This document shows, one piece after another, positions 61,301-64,000 of a stretch of DNA of 64,000 nucleotides. Within the stretch, counting starts at the first letter, position 1. Each line of letters begins with the position of its first letter. The DNA is from Ancylostoma caninum (taxonomy: Eukaryota > Nematoda > Chromadorea > Rhabditida > Ancylostomatidae), in contig JBAJFG010000019.1 in the NCBI GenBank assembly GCA_037903475.1, forward strand, positions 8,927,001 to 8,991,000, in the 5' to 3' direction. The notes beneath the pieces were generated by a model, which saw only the letters and a list, made by a program, of their open reading frames with translations, was not told the origin of the DNA and ran no database searches. A program made the position numbers and the translations under genes.

Positions 61301-62943
61301 TAGTAACACGGATAAAAGAGAAAGAAAGAAGAGAAGGAAAAAAAAGAAGGAACATGAGAGTAGACGTAGATCTCGACCTGTTTCGATATTGCCAAAACGA
61401 TATTAGCGACTATCAAATAATTTCAGTTGAAGTACATTGAAGAATGGCGAATTTTTTTTCAAAATTTTATTCCAATTTTAATTTTGGAAATGCCTCACAT
61501 CCCACGATTTCAGGACGAATATGTAGGCGGTAACTTCTTCAATTGCGTCACTGTGCCACAATCTCCTCTCGACATCGGCCATGTGTGCGTTTTGCGTAAA
61601 GTTCATATGTTTTGGACAAAAATAGTAAAAATTATGATTTTAAGATAGCTATTGATAATTACAGCGAGCGACAGGTTGATAAGTTCCAACGAAGTGTCAA
61701 AACCTCAGAGGACGCAATGAGAGTGATGCAGGAACGGCTAGGTGTCTTCCAGAAGCTATTCATAGGACGTGAGTTGAATTGATTGATTGACTTTTGGCTG
61801 AGGTTTCTCATTGCCAAGTTTTCAGCCGTGAAGTCGAACTGGCAAAAGATGGCTTTGGCTTTCGTGACTCTGGCACAGTCTTTCCATACTGATGATCACC
61901 CTGGTAAATTTTTCATGCATCTTTATCCTTGACTGATTGACCAGAGATTTCGTTTAAGAGCTCGATATCACTCATTGCTAGATCAAAGAAAGTATGGAAA
62001 GCCCTAATTCACCTCTCAAGATTTACTAAACGGGCATAGATGCATCATTGAAGTTATTCAGAGTAAAAGTGTTGCCGCACATATCAACAATGGGTAAATT
62101 TCTGGGCCACTAGCATGTCCACCCGGAGTAATCTCAATGATACATACAATGACCCCAGGAGAAAATGAAAAAGAACAACCTGCTTCTATTTTGTACTACA
62201 CAATTATGTGAAAGTAAATTTTTCATGGATTCATTTTATAGAAATTCGTTGGTATGCGTGTTATCAATTAGGCGCAGAGTGTAGCACCTCCGTTGTCCAC
62301 GTAGAGACGGTATTGACTTTGAGCCATCGACTATCGGTGGCTCGCGATCCAGCGGGGCCAGCCATGCCCCGCCCAAAATCAATAAGTATCCTAATCGAAG
62401 TCGCTGCCAACAATGACTCGAGGTTCTACACTCCATGTAAAAAAAAAATAAATAGCGGAAGATGCTTGAATATCGAGTGCACGGTTGCCTCAATTCTATT
62501 TTTACTATCGGTATATATTGGAAGGAGGTTTAAAACATCTCTATTCCTATTTTATAATATTCAGGGAGTAACCGAATGGTGGATGCTTTAAAGCAGACGG
62601 CCCATCATTACCATCAGATTGGTGAAGACTTTGAAGCGCACTCCAAGAATGACATGGAACCAGTCATGGAGAGCCTTTACTCCTTTAAAGGCACAATTCA
62701 AACGGCTCCCGATATTTTACATGTGCATAAGGTTGTGCTTTCAAACCCATTCAGCCTATTACGTTTTTTTTTCATGAAATTGTTGTTGCACGATATTAAA
62801 AAAGTCTTTTTAAGCAAGCCATCCAGAAATATCGTGAATGTGAGGGGAAATTGTCACATGCGGATGCTGAACGAATTAAGCGACGTGTTGATTCTACGAG
62901 CTATGCGGTACTGGCTGAAATGAACCACCTGAACACGGAGAAG
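16255..62943 (+). CDS. lst-4: SNX9/18/33-family sorting nexin (SH3-PX-BAR), lst-4 orthologue, multi-exon, runs off right edge
   Basis: The assembled long isoform joins 16255-16356, 18243-18350, 32540-32669, 33232-33365, 55805-56077, 57452-57561, 58339-58429, 58942-59082, 59154-59253, 60575-60669, 61084-61152, 61514-61584, 61665-61768, 61826-61903, 62565-62731 and 62815-62943. It is in frame throughout, giving about 634 residues. Seen: an SH3 domain at residues 5-60 (AEYDFEA, GGWMEGR, GLFPESYV), a Pro-rich and acidic linker, an Arg/Ser-rich stretch at 159-249, a PX domain at about 314-430 (RRYKHF, PPLPEKQ) and a BAR domain from about 475. Known of the family: SNX9-type proteins bind dynamin and WASP through SH3, phosphoinositides through PX, and curve membranes through BAR during endocytosis. 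Worm LST-4 acts in phagosome maturation and was named as a lateral signalling target. The gene spans over 46 kb, mostly intron. The BAR C-terminus is missing, so the end lies beyond the window. Inferred: several promoters. The family call is very secure; individual optional exons are less so. Confidence 0.93.
16357..18242 (+). other. lst-4 intron splitting the SH3 domain
   Basis: The intron begins GTGAGA and ends TTTCAG. It contains TTTA-rich sequence at 16375-16430 and the deleted mariner copy B. No other feature was identified. Confidence 0.8.
16969..17862 (+). mobile_element. Internally deleted mariner, copy B (894 bp)
   Basis: The right terminus, inverted, reads TCAGGTTGTCCGAAAAGTTT. The left is eroded (TTATTTTGTCGGCGAAATTT). 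TA flanks both sides. The transposase helix-turn-helix remnant reads IAVHLHNLELVRKYDAWIHH, and the DEKW motif region is mutated to SEK followed by a stop. It shares the internal deletion end seen in copies A and C. Inserted in the lst-4 intron, same orientation as the gene. Confidence 0.8.
18243..18350 (+). CDS. lst-4: lst-4 exon 2: second half of SH3 domain
   Basis: Thirty-six codons lie between a CAATTTCAG acceptor and a GTACGT donor, phase 0 at both ends. The peptide has GGWMEGRNSKGQIGLFPESYV, written here in parts: the ligand-groove Trp (GGW), MEGRN, then GLFPESYV, the standard last strand of SH3. It ends HYGAPPSVPP, which runs naturally into the proline-rich exon at 32540. The second Trp common in other SH3 domains is Met here; vertebrate SNX9 also lacks it. 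Confidence 0.93.
20812..20912. repeat. Palindromic element, family 2, short copy
   Basis: The text GTGCATCATTGAAATTACCC and AGAGTAAATGTGTCAAC is mirrored by GTTAATCATGGGTAAAG and ACACGTTTACCCTGGGTA. A partial relative begins near 20185 (ATCGAGATTACCCATGGTAA). Confidence 0.5.
22950..24227. mobile_element. Full-length-size mariner relic, different subfamily (1278 bp)
   Basis: Ends TCAGGTTGTTGCGAAAATAA and, inverted, TTAGGTTGTTGCGAGATTAA continue as inverted repeats of about 33 bp (TTGCCG and beyond), with TA on both sides. The size equals a complete mariner. The ends resemble those of the cecropia/Hsmar1 group (TTAGGTTG-TGCAAAAGTAATTGC pattern, from general knowledge). I could not recognise a transposase frame on either strand, so the coding part is either very degenerate or replaced. 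Confidence 0.75.
24345..24595. repeat. Dispersed repeat, family 3, copy 1
   Basis: GGGCTG, then CTGTGATTGGTCGATTCATG, GCGGCTGCAG, and near the end AGAAGCATGC and GGCGTACGTCG match 60089-60358 in the same order. About 250 bp. GC-rich with an ATTGG motif near the front. Confidence 0.6.
25652..25696. repeat. Perfect 19-bp hairpin
   Basis: CTCAAGCAACCTCATTAAC and its exact reverse complement are separated by seven bases (TTGTCTG). The stem does not extend further. Too short for a typical microRNA precursor; more likely a recent snap-back duplication. Confidence 0.85.
27300..28200 (+). mobile_element. Internally deleted mariner, copy C (901 bp)
   Basis: Termini TTAGGTTGTCGGAAAAGTTC and, inverted at the right, TTAGGTTGTCGGGAAAGTTT. 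TA is present only on the right; the left flank is TG. Transposase remnants: ELVKELQYNHSTIAVHLHLF, SEYDSCIHPDLS, then SDEKWASWVNH with the first catalytic Asp retained near 27899. The central and C-terminal catalytic parts are missing as in copies A and B. Confidence 0.85.
29130..29324 (+). other. Coding-like island, unassigned
   Basis: One + frame is open and compositionally protein-like: TNLAPCFASILRAAPGNGIP, GLAAPMMQPVAVLGYAKG, LPAHPVARETAPQFLG, ending at a TAA at 29322-29324. The antisense frame is also nearly open and Gly/Ala-rich. There is no good donor and no recognised family. It may be a decayed gene fragment or an exon of a nested transcript. Confidence 0.25.
29523..29673 (-). CDS. 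Possible terminal exon of a nested antisense gene
   Basis: On the minus strand a very good acceptor (GGCTCTTTTTTCAG) is followed by an open frame ending at TAG 29523-29525: HATGKVAQSHGKPPTKQSAA, KKRPMGPQRVINPMYLVG, CRAEKTPKKKS. The Lys/Pro-rich tail looks like a real C-terminus. A preceding short intron of about 41 nt (GTTTCC to TTTCAG) is possible. No family recognised and no 5' exon found. Confidence 0.3.
30212..30774. repeat. 563-bp foldback element with internal repeats
   Basis: The ends GGCACTATTCGGCTAGTTCT and GCAGAACTAGCCGGATAGTG are inverted copies, and arms of about 175 bp pair across an unpaired centre. Inside the left arm, an approximately 80-bp unit (GGTGCTGA..CGAATA..TTTGTACCGT..ATACGGTAGGTATAC) is repeated directly, with a third inverted copy in the right arm. 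No coding capacity. Superfamily unknown. Confidence 0.85.
31953..32198 (+). CDS. lst-4: lst-4 alternative first exon (isoform without SH3)
   Basis: Eighty-two codons start at ATG 31953 and end ESESEK at a GTAAGG donor in phase 0, matching the phase-0 start of the next exon at 32540. A TGA in the same frame at 31917-31919 with no acceptor between it and the ATG makes this look like a true first exon. The peptide is basic in the middle (AERRRRQMFRRH) and acidic at the end (KEDDSEITESESEK); no domain is recognised. It would replace the SH3 domain. The alternative, an internal exon, is less likely because no in-frame acceptor is seen. The coding character is clear; the promoter is inferred. Confidence 0.75.
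32199..32539 (+). other. lst-4 intron
   Basis: GTAAGG to TTTTTCAG. Contains an ATTGG-bearing stretch near 32335. Nothing else seen. Confidence 0.8.
32540..32669 (+). CDS. lst-4: lst-4 proline-rich linker exon
   Basis: The acceptor is GATTTTTCAG and the donor GTTTGT. It encodes 43 codons plus one base: PLPPSIPQVSSRPALDDW, GTSGFSLPPPTTSVPS and more. Entry phase 0 accepts either the SH3 exon at 18243 or the alternative first exon at 31953. The Pro-rich, Asp-Trp-containing composition fits the unstructured clathrin/AP2-binding linker between SH3 and PX in SNX9 relatives. Confidence 0.88.
32670..33231 (+). other. lst-4 intron
   Basis: GTTTGT to CCTAAAG. A long open frame at 32734-33093 has no similarity or splice support. 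Nothing else recognised. Confidence 0.75.
33232..33365 (+). CDS. lst-4: lst-4 acidic linker exon
   Basis: It encodes a split Gly, LEKPRMKTNSEIPAIS, NNVHPAPSSAGGDDF, then DDEWTDEDEEIV, and ends in phase 0 at a GTGAGT donor. The DDFDDEW run resembles the DDWDD acidic motif of SNX9 and SNX33. The frame requires the unusual acceptor CTCCTAAAG. The better-looking TATACAG 24 bases upstream would introduce a stop, so the AAAG site is chosen. Confidence 0.85.
36584..36646. repeat. 63-nt imperfect hairpin at the edge of the minisatellite
   Basis: GAAAATCAATGTCATCC pairs with GGATGACAGTGATTTTC, and GAAGCGCGGC with GCTGCGCTTC, closed by a GAA loop. About 27 of 29 positions pair, with one mismatch and a 2-nt bulge. 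The inner arm and GAA loop resemble the hairpin in each minisatellite unit. Confidence 0.8.
36651..37262 (+). repeat. Minisatellite, seven copies of about 90 bp, each with acceptor, 18-nt mini-exon, donor and hairpin
   Basis: Copies start at 36651, 36741, 36831, 36920, 37009, 37099 and 37189, almost identical except for T-run length and single changes; the last is truncated. Each of copies 2-7 has TACTTTTTTTTCAG followed by AGTTAACCTAGCCCGGAG and then GTAACG. Within the 71-72 nt between donor and next acceptor lies a stem (CCGAGTTAGAGCGCCGC, GAA loop, GCGGCGCTCTGGCTCGG; 17 bp allowing two G-U). It sits in an lst-4 intron, 156 nt before candidate exon 37419. Long open frames on the minus strand here are repeat read-through, not genes. 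Confidence 0.95.
37419..37504 (+). CDS. lst-4: Candidate optional lst-4 exon
   Basis: A strong TTTTCATTCAG acceptor is followed by an open phase-0 frame, NDNVTSIPDIYNTKDTAVEV and AVKPRLIR, up to a GTACTC donor in phase 2. It accepts exon 33232-33365 (phase 0), and its phase-2 end fits the phase of 48099-48174, so the two could be spliced together in frame (54 codons). The donor is weak and the peptide is not recognised. If read through instead, the frame stops at 37558-37560, giving a possible truncated isoform. The splice-site minisatellite lies just upstream. Confidence 0.45.
37730..37850. promoter_or_regulatory. GC-rich island in intron
   Basis: An abrupt GC-rich block (GCGGGCGGCTGCTCGCGGCG) has donor-like GTGAGG within it. 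Several frames are open by composition only. Possible alternative non-coding first exon. Confidence 0.15.
39412..40275. repeat. Inverted pair of tRNA-like SINE elements
   Basis: Arms of about 290 bp (39412-39705 and 39975-40275, inverted) share most bases, for example TTTTGCTAAATGGTTAATAC against its inverted form and GAATTAAAGTTTGCAAAAC. The spacer is about 270 bp. Each arm holds a tRNA-like head: A-box TAGCCGAGTGG (39599 on +, about 40082 on -) and B-box-like GAGGGTTTGCATACC. The A-box matches Ser/Leu-type tRNA. The B-box departs from GGTTCGANTCC, so these are not functional tRNA genes. Confidence 0.7.
43440..43580. promoter_or_regulatory. GC-rich island in intron
   Basis: CpG-dense sequence contains the palindrome AGCCAGCGGCGGCGGGCGCT and a second related half (GAGCCAGCGCTGCGCTCGGG). 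No open coding exon. It could be an intragenic promoter or enhancer; function not shown. Confidence 0.2.
44414..44596 (+). CDS. Possible cassette exon in lst-4 intron
   Basis: A CCATTTCAG acceptor and a TTTGAG|GTGAGC donor bound 183 nt with one open frame of about 60 residues (GQLDGSHLSFCIF, PHYQVPIADCKSR, LLSAWLCKRR). Its entry and exit phases would fit between 37419-37504 and 48099-48174. The Cys-rich hydrophobic peptide does not look like an SNX9 linker and has no recognised domain. It could be an exon of a nested transcript or chance. Confidence 0.2.
46297..47132. repeat. Pure pyrimidine microsatellite, 9-bp unit TTCCTCCTC, about 835 bp
   Basis: About 90 near-perfect copies of TTCCTCCTC on the + strand. 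The main irregularities are CCTTTTCC variants near 46436-46450, one TTACTCC near 46808 and shorter CTCCTC units at the end. The minus strand reads as continuous Glu codons, which is a repeat artefact. The + transcript has no AG for over 800 nt. It lies in an lst-4 intron. Confidence 0.98.
48099..48174 (+). CDS. lst-4: Candidate optional lst-4 exon (or alternative first exon from ATG 48103)
   Basis: A GGCAATTTTAG acceptor and TTT|GTGAGA donor bound a frame reading DMLFARARSASTIAIDHLHA then HHHGF, ending in phase 0 so that it runs into the exon at 55805. The one-base entry overhang matches the phase-2 end of 37419-37504. The ATG at 48103 also has an in-frame stop upstream (48049), so it could equally start a short isoform. 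It is GC-rich compared with the surrounding intron. Confidence 0.4.
51690..51941 (+). promoter_or_regulatory. GC-rich putative promoter and 5' UTR of short lst-4 isoform
   Basis: The stretch is clearly richer in GC and CpG than the surrounding intron. It ends in alternating CGATCGCGATCGCGAT palindromes right before ATG 51942. No TATA box was recognised. The regulatory role is inferred from its position before a coding exon. Confidence 0.35.
51942..52058 (+). CDS. lst-4: lst-4 alternative first exon (short isoform)
   Basis: Thirty-nine codons from ATG 51942 (MRVPRRSAPFVSFQERLAQH, LAQELRGRRHMSVQFTIRP) end at a CCG|GTGAGC donor in phase 0, which matches exon 55805. An in-frame TAG lies at 51915 and the preceding 230 bases are GC-rich, like a promoter and 5' UTR. 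The product would lack SH3 and the acidic linker but keep PX and BAR. The peptide is basic and unrecognised. The boundary and phase are seen; use as a start exon is inferred. Confidence 0.55.
53955..54175. repeat. 221-bp foldback MITE
   Basis: Left end CCCTGTCCGAAACGATGAGT and, inverted right end, GTCTGTCCGAAACAACGAGT continue into CGCCCACGCACGCGGGGAT on both arms. TA flanks both ends. The arms are GC-rich with a short centre. No coding capacity. Confidence 0.8.
54235..54504. mobile_element. hAT-type MITE (270 bp) with perfect 8-bp target duplication
   Basis: Terminal inverted repeats CAGTGGCGGACGCAG and CTGCGTCCGCCACTG are flanked by CCGTCCAG on both sides (54227-54234, 54505-54512). CAGTGGCG ends with an 8-bp duplication are characteristic of hAT transposons. 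The interior is extremely AT-rich with poly-G/poly-C edges and no transposase. Confidence 0.92.
54513..55621 (+). mobile_element. Degenerate mariner with recognisable transposase
   Basis: Successive frames give HIDAVFGDGTT, GDINLNVSARSGRASGVDNG, RLQQLVDSDPWQTMCERTQV, FTTIADHLRQLGK, then FTGDEKWCLYV with the first catalytic Asp at about 54974, DEQPEPHPN, HPLKVLVTV, DRLAAKIAEKSPNHGKIRFL, and the damaged DNARPH region (HNDIRPHT at about 55237). The third Asp motif (YSPDLAPSDY) is altered to YSPYLALKHN. The right end, inverted, reads TTAGGTTGTAGGGAGAGTTC. The left terminus is not found; the hAT MITE lies at that side. Many stops and frameshifts: dead. Confidence 0.85.
55805..56077 (+). CDS. lst-4: lst-4 Arg/Ser-rich linker exon
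   Basis: Ninety-one codons, phase 0 at both ends, lie between AAATCACAG and a GTGTGT donor. GC content is far above the flanking introns, with strong CpG use. The peptide begins DHRLSVQDAAAALAHSQS, has the acidic DLSTDDDTANTASGD, then several basic-Ser motifs (DRRLS, RRRSS, DRRPS, KRRLS). It has no fold signature. Basic-basic-x-Ser sites suggest phosphorylation by AGC-type kinases (inference). An antisense open frame over the same bases is a shadow. Confidence 0.88.
56078..57451 (+). other. lst-4 intron
   Basis: GTGTGT to TATTGCAG. Contains MITE family 1 copy 3 and a weak inverted repeat at about 57257-57305. Nothing else. Confidence 0.8.
56187..56400. repeat. Short inverted-repeat element, family 1, copy 3
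   Basis: Left end TATATGTATGCGTCAGACGC, right end (inverted) TACTAGATGCGTGCGTTAGA. It lies 110 bases after the donor of lst-4 exon 55805-56077, inside the intron. The terminal repeats are themselves near-palindromic around GCGTCAGACGC. Confidence 0.65.
57452..57561 (+). CDS. lst-4: lst-4 exon before PX domain
   Basis: The acceptor is AATATTGCAG and the donor GTTTGT. It reads ETGNHVHHDQRSAISRSHSA then GGSERAGSSKVNRNIN, ending in phase 2; its last two bases plus one from the next exon make the Arg of the family motif NRFSxFVKSG. That split codon is good evidence for both junctions. Confidence 0.88.
57562..58338 (+). other. lst-4 intron
   Basis: GTTTGT to TTTTGTAG. Open frames at 57595 and 57944 have no similarity. 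Nothing recognised. Confidence 0.8.
58339..58429 (+). CDS. lst-4: lst-4 exon: FSNFVKSG motif, entry to PX
   Basis: The acceptor is TTTTGTAG and the donor GTGAGT. It encodes FSNFVKSGMEAYVLGE then SRMNGQSGEKHEII. FVKSGxEAY is a hallmark of the SNX9/18/33 group just before the PX domain. Exit is in phase 0. Confidence 0.93.
58430..58941 (+). other. lst-4 intron
   Basis: GTGAGT to CCTTTCAG. Contains a CCAATCACAGAGCTCGGC segment at 58624 of the dispersed ATTGG/CCAAT type. Confidence 0.8.
58942..59082 (+). CDS. lst-4: lst-4 exon: PX beta strands
   Basis: Forty-seven codons, phase 0 to phase 0, lie between TTCCTTTCAG and GTCAAT. It reads ISGPLVQWRPIQQYYTCTVD, KPKKETKLKGLKSFIAYSLT then SSLSRIQ. The segment from VQW to FIAYSLT matches the start of the SNX9-type PX domain. 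Confidence 0.93.
59154..59253 (+). CDS. lst-4: lst-4 exon: PX phosphoinositide-binding motif
   Basis: It encodes VSRRYKHFDWLHDQLSAKY then IMIAIPPLPEKQVS and the first base of a Gly codon. RRYKHF holds the conserved Arg that contacts the 3-phosphate of phosphoinositides in PX domains, and PPLPEK is the PX proline loop with its conserved Lys. The intron before it is only 71 nt. Confidence 0.95.
59254..60574 (+). other. lst-4 intron within the PX domain
   Basis: GTAAGG to CTTTCAG. Contains a CCAATCACAGGGCTTGGCGC segment at about 59357 and repeat family 3 copy 2. No other feature. Confidence 0.8.
60089..60358. repeat. Dispersed repeat, family 3, copy 2
   Basis: Homologous to 24345-24595 in the same orientation (CTGTGATTGGTCGATTCATG, GCGGCTGCAG, GAAGCATGC, GCGTACGTC). 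It lies in the PX-domain intron 59254-60574. A 158-codon open frame across it is not a gene: it starts outside the repeat and has no similarity or splice support. Confidence 0.6.
60575..60669 (+). CDS. lst-4: lst-4 exon: PX C-terminal helices
   Basis: It completes the Gly codon, then reads RYEDDLIDHRKHILQLWVNK and ICRHPVLSQSE, ending in phase 0 at GTCAGA. The Arg in DHRKHILQLW and the CRHPVLSxSE ending are typical of PX domains of this family. It sits in a repeat-rich intron context. Confidence 0.94.
60670..61083 (+). other. lst-4 intron
   Basis: GTCAGA to TTTTTGTTCAG. Contains another ACCAATCACAG motif at about 60795. Otherwise nothing. Confidence 0.8.
61084..61152 (+). CDS. lst-4: lst-4 exon: end of PX, PX-BAR connector
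   Basis: Twenty-three codons, VWLHFITCTDEKEWKNGKRK then AEK, lie between TTTTTGTTCAG and GTGGGT. DEKEWKxGKRKAE is nearly invariant in SNX9 and its relatives and joins PX to the yoke region before BAR. Confidence 0.95.
61153..61513 (+). other. lst-4 intron
   Basis: GTGGGT to GATTTCAG. Includes a purine-rich AGAAAGAAAGAAGAGAAGG run at about 61319. Nothing else. Confidence 0.8.
61514..61584 (+). CDS. lst-4: lst-4 exon: yoke before BAR
   Basis: It reads DEYVGGNFFNCVTVPQSPLD then IGHV with the Val split. The donor GTGCGT at 61585 is preferred over GTGTGC two bases earlier because only it restores VERQVDKF in the next exon. Confidence 0.9.
61665..61768 (+). CDS. lst-4: lst-4 exon: BAR helix 1 start
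   Basis: The acceptor is TAATTACAG and the donor GTGAGT. The peptide ERQVDKFQRSVKTSEDAMRV then MQERLGVFQKLFIG is amphipathic and helical, matching the first BAR helix of SNX9. It ends with one base of the next codon. Confidence 0.9.
61826..61903 (+). CDS. lst-4: lst-4 exon: BAR helix 1 end
   Basis: The acceptor is AGTTTTCAG and the donor GTAAAT. It reads PVKSNWQKMALAFVTLAQSF then HTDDHP. It corresponds to the segment joining BAR helix 1 to helix 2 in SNX9. Only 57 nt separate it from the preceding exon. Confidence 0.9.
61904..62564 (+). other. lst-4 intron within the BAR domain
   Basis: GTAAAT to ATATTCAG. Holds the family 2 palindromic element at 62035-62150. Open frames near 62208 are chance. 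Confidence 0.8.
62035..62150. repeat. Palindromic element, family 2, copy in lst-4 intron
   Basis: GATGCATCATTGAAGTTATT at the left is matched inverted by GGAGTAATCTCAATGATAC at the right. It lies in the intron between BAR exons 61826 and 62565. Confidence 0.5.
62565..62731 (+). CDS. lst-4: lst-4 exon: BAR helix 2
   Basis: The acceptor is AATATTCAG and the donor GTTGTG. It begins with the split Gly, then SNRMVDALKQTAHHYHQIGE, DFEAHSKNDMEPVMESLYSF, KGTIQTAPDILHVHK. The pattern AL..TA..Y..IG and the FKGxxQxxPDIxxxHK ending match the second BAR helix of SNX9 relatives. Exit is in phase 0. Confidence 0.93.
62815..62943 (+). CDS. lst-4: lst-4 exon: BAR helix 3 start (last coding exon visible)
   Basis: The acceptor is CTTTTTAAG, an AAG type. 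It reads QAIQKYRECEGKLSHADAER, IKRRVDSTSYAVLAEMNHLN then TEK. SYAxxAEMNHxN is the conserved middle of the third BAR helix. I end the exon at AAG|GTAGAG because family similarity stops exactly there; the frame stays open as unrelated sequence to a TGA at 63100-63102. About 40 further residues of the BAR domain should follow and are not found in the window. Confidence 0.85.
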
Positions 62944-64000
62944 GTAGAGAAGCTGGTTTCAAATTACTTCCGATTTTATAAGGGTTATATGCAATCGTTT
63001 AGTAAAAGGCAAACTGTAACCGTAGAATACCTCCGTTTTATGGTTTCTGCATTTTTCACCCATGAATGGTCGATAGGTTGGGCTGGTTTAGTTCTCTCCT
63101 GAATGGCATTTTCGTCGCCCCTGATATATTGTTTTATTACATAAAATATTCTGTGCTACTTTGAGAGTAGCTTAGTCCTGTCGCCTTGAGAGAAGCGTGA
63201 GAGAAGCGCAGGGCTCCCTTATTTAGAACGCATATGTATTCTATCTGTCAATACCTTGTCAACGAGTCCATTCACTTTTTTCCGATTTGGTCACCTTTTT
63301 TGACATTTTTACATGGTCTACTTACTGTCTGATCGCGTCCAGCTCTGCTTGGTTTTCAGAACCCAGACACTATGCCAGAAAAGTGAAGGTGATGATCCTC
63401 CAAAATTAGCAGCCACGTAATGTTTGGTTAACTTGCGGTCTTCTCTTCCAGTTAAGAAAAATTAATGACCACTTAAATTCATCACTTCTCCGTAACTGAG
63501 CGCAGTCGTAGTTGCTTGATTTACCTTTTTGTCAAGAGTAGAGACTTTGTCAGATCCATTTGAAATTCACAGTTAATTCATGTAAAGGAATCTCAACCGG
63601 AGTCGCATCGAAATTTTTGAAAAACAACAACTCGTTGGTGGTGATTCCGGAAACTTTTCAAACGGCTCTCGTACGTATCGATGTTCATCCGTATCCACCA
63701 GAAGAGGATCGATACGTATCTTTTCTCATCCGACCGAATCGGACCCCGATGCACTATAACTACAGCTTATGTTCGTCCTATGGAGAAGACCTTTGCATAA
63801 TTTTCAAGCAATTGATAGAGCAAATTGTGAGATAGCTATAGGAAAGCATAGAAATAAAGCGGCTAAACCCCTCCGGAAATTCGTGAGCACAGATGAAGTT
63901 CGAGACTGAAGAGAAGTAATGGAAATGTCATTTTTCCATTTGGTGCTAACACCTTATCAGTAAATCGGAGAATTTACACAGAAAAACGAGAACGAGTAAG
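62944..64000 (+). other. 3' part: probable last visible intron of lst-4
   Basis: No continuation of BAR helix 3 was found in any frame. Acceptor-like sites exist at 63371 (GGTTTTCAG) and 63451 (CTCTTCCAG), but their reading frames stop quickly and do not resemble the family. An open frame at 63560-63835 has no recognised content. The simplest reading is an intron continuing past 64000. Confidence 0.5.

Noticed and set aside
62944..63102. Read-through of the last BAR exon as the true C-terminus
   Set aside because: The 52 residues do not resemble BAR helix 3, and similarity breaks exactly at a GTAGAG donor; kept as an alternative.
63560..63835. 91-codon open frame near the right edge
   Set aside because: No family, not in phase with the last lst-4 exon, no clear splice sites.

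Overview
The window looks like nuclear DNA of a nematode, most likely a clade V strongylid such as a hookworm. This is an inference from three things: the encoded protein family, the TTTTCAG-type splice acceptors, and a non-coding fraction full of degenerate mariner copies and foldback elements. It is not bacterial or viral: there are no long continuous genes or operons, and coding sequence occurs only as short, phase-compatible exons in large introns. The species cannot be fixed from sequence alone.

One gene dominates. On the + strand, from 16255 to beyond the right edge, I can assemble a gene for an SNX9/18/33-type sorting nexin, the orthologue group of Caenorhabditis elegans lst-4. It has an N-terminal SH3 domain (exons at 16255 and 18243), a proline-rich and acidic linker (32540, 33232), an Arg/Ser-rich linker exon (55805), a PX phosphoinositide-binding domain (58339 to about 61152) and a BAR membrane-curving domain (61514 to 62943 and beyond). 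All confident junctions keep the frame. The last part of the BAR domain is not found before 64000. Two further ATG-bearing exons (31953, 51942), each with an in-frame stop upstream and a phase-0 donor, suggest alternative promoters for isoforms lacking SH3. Exons at 37419 and 48099 form a phase-compatible optional pair, and 44414 is a weaker cassette candidate.

Layout: 1-16254 is non-coding flank with two copies of a short inverted-repeat element, a palindromic element and a 0.9-kb deleted mariner. 16357-31952 holds introns with two more copies of that deleted mariner, a 1.28-kb mariner of another subfamily, a 563-bp foldback with internal repeats and a perfect 19-bp hairpin. 33366-55804 is the giant intronic region. 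It contains a 90-bp minisatellite whose units each carry a splice acceptor, an 18-nt mini-exon, a splice donor and a strong hairpin; an inverted pair of tRNA-like SINEs; an 830-bp pure pyrimidine microsatellite; a hAT MITE with a perfect 8-bp target duplication; and a mariner relic. 55805-64000 is the dense 3' half of the gene.

The most unusual item is the 36651-37262 array. It lies 156 nt upstream of a candidate optional exon, and each unit looks like a poison micro-exon plus mini-intron when read in the gene's frame.
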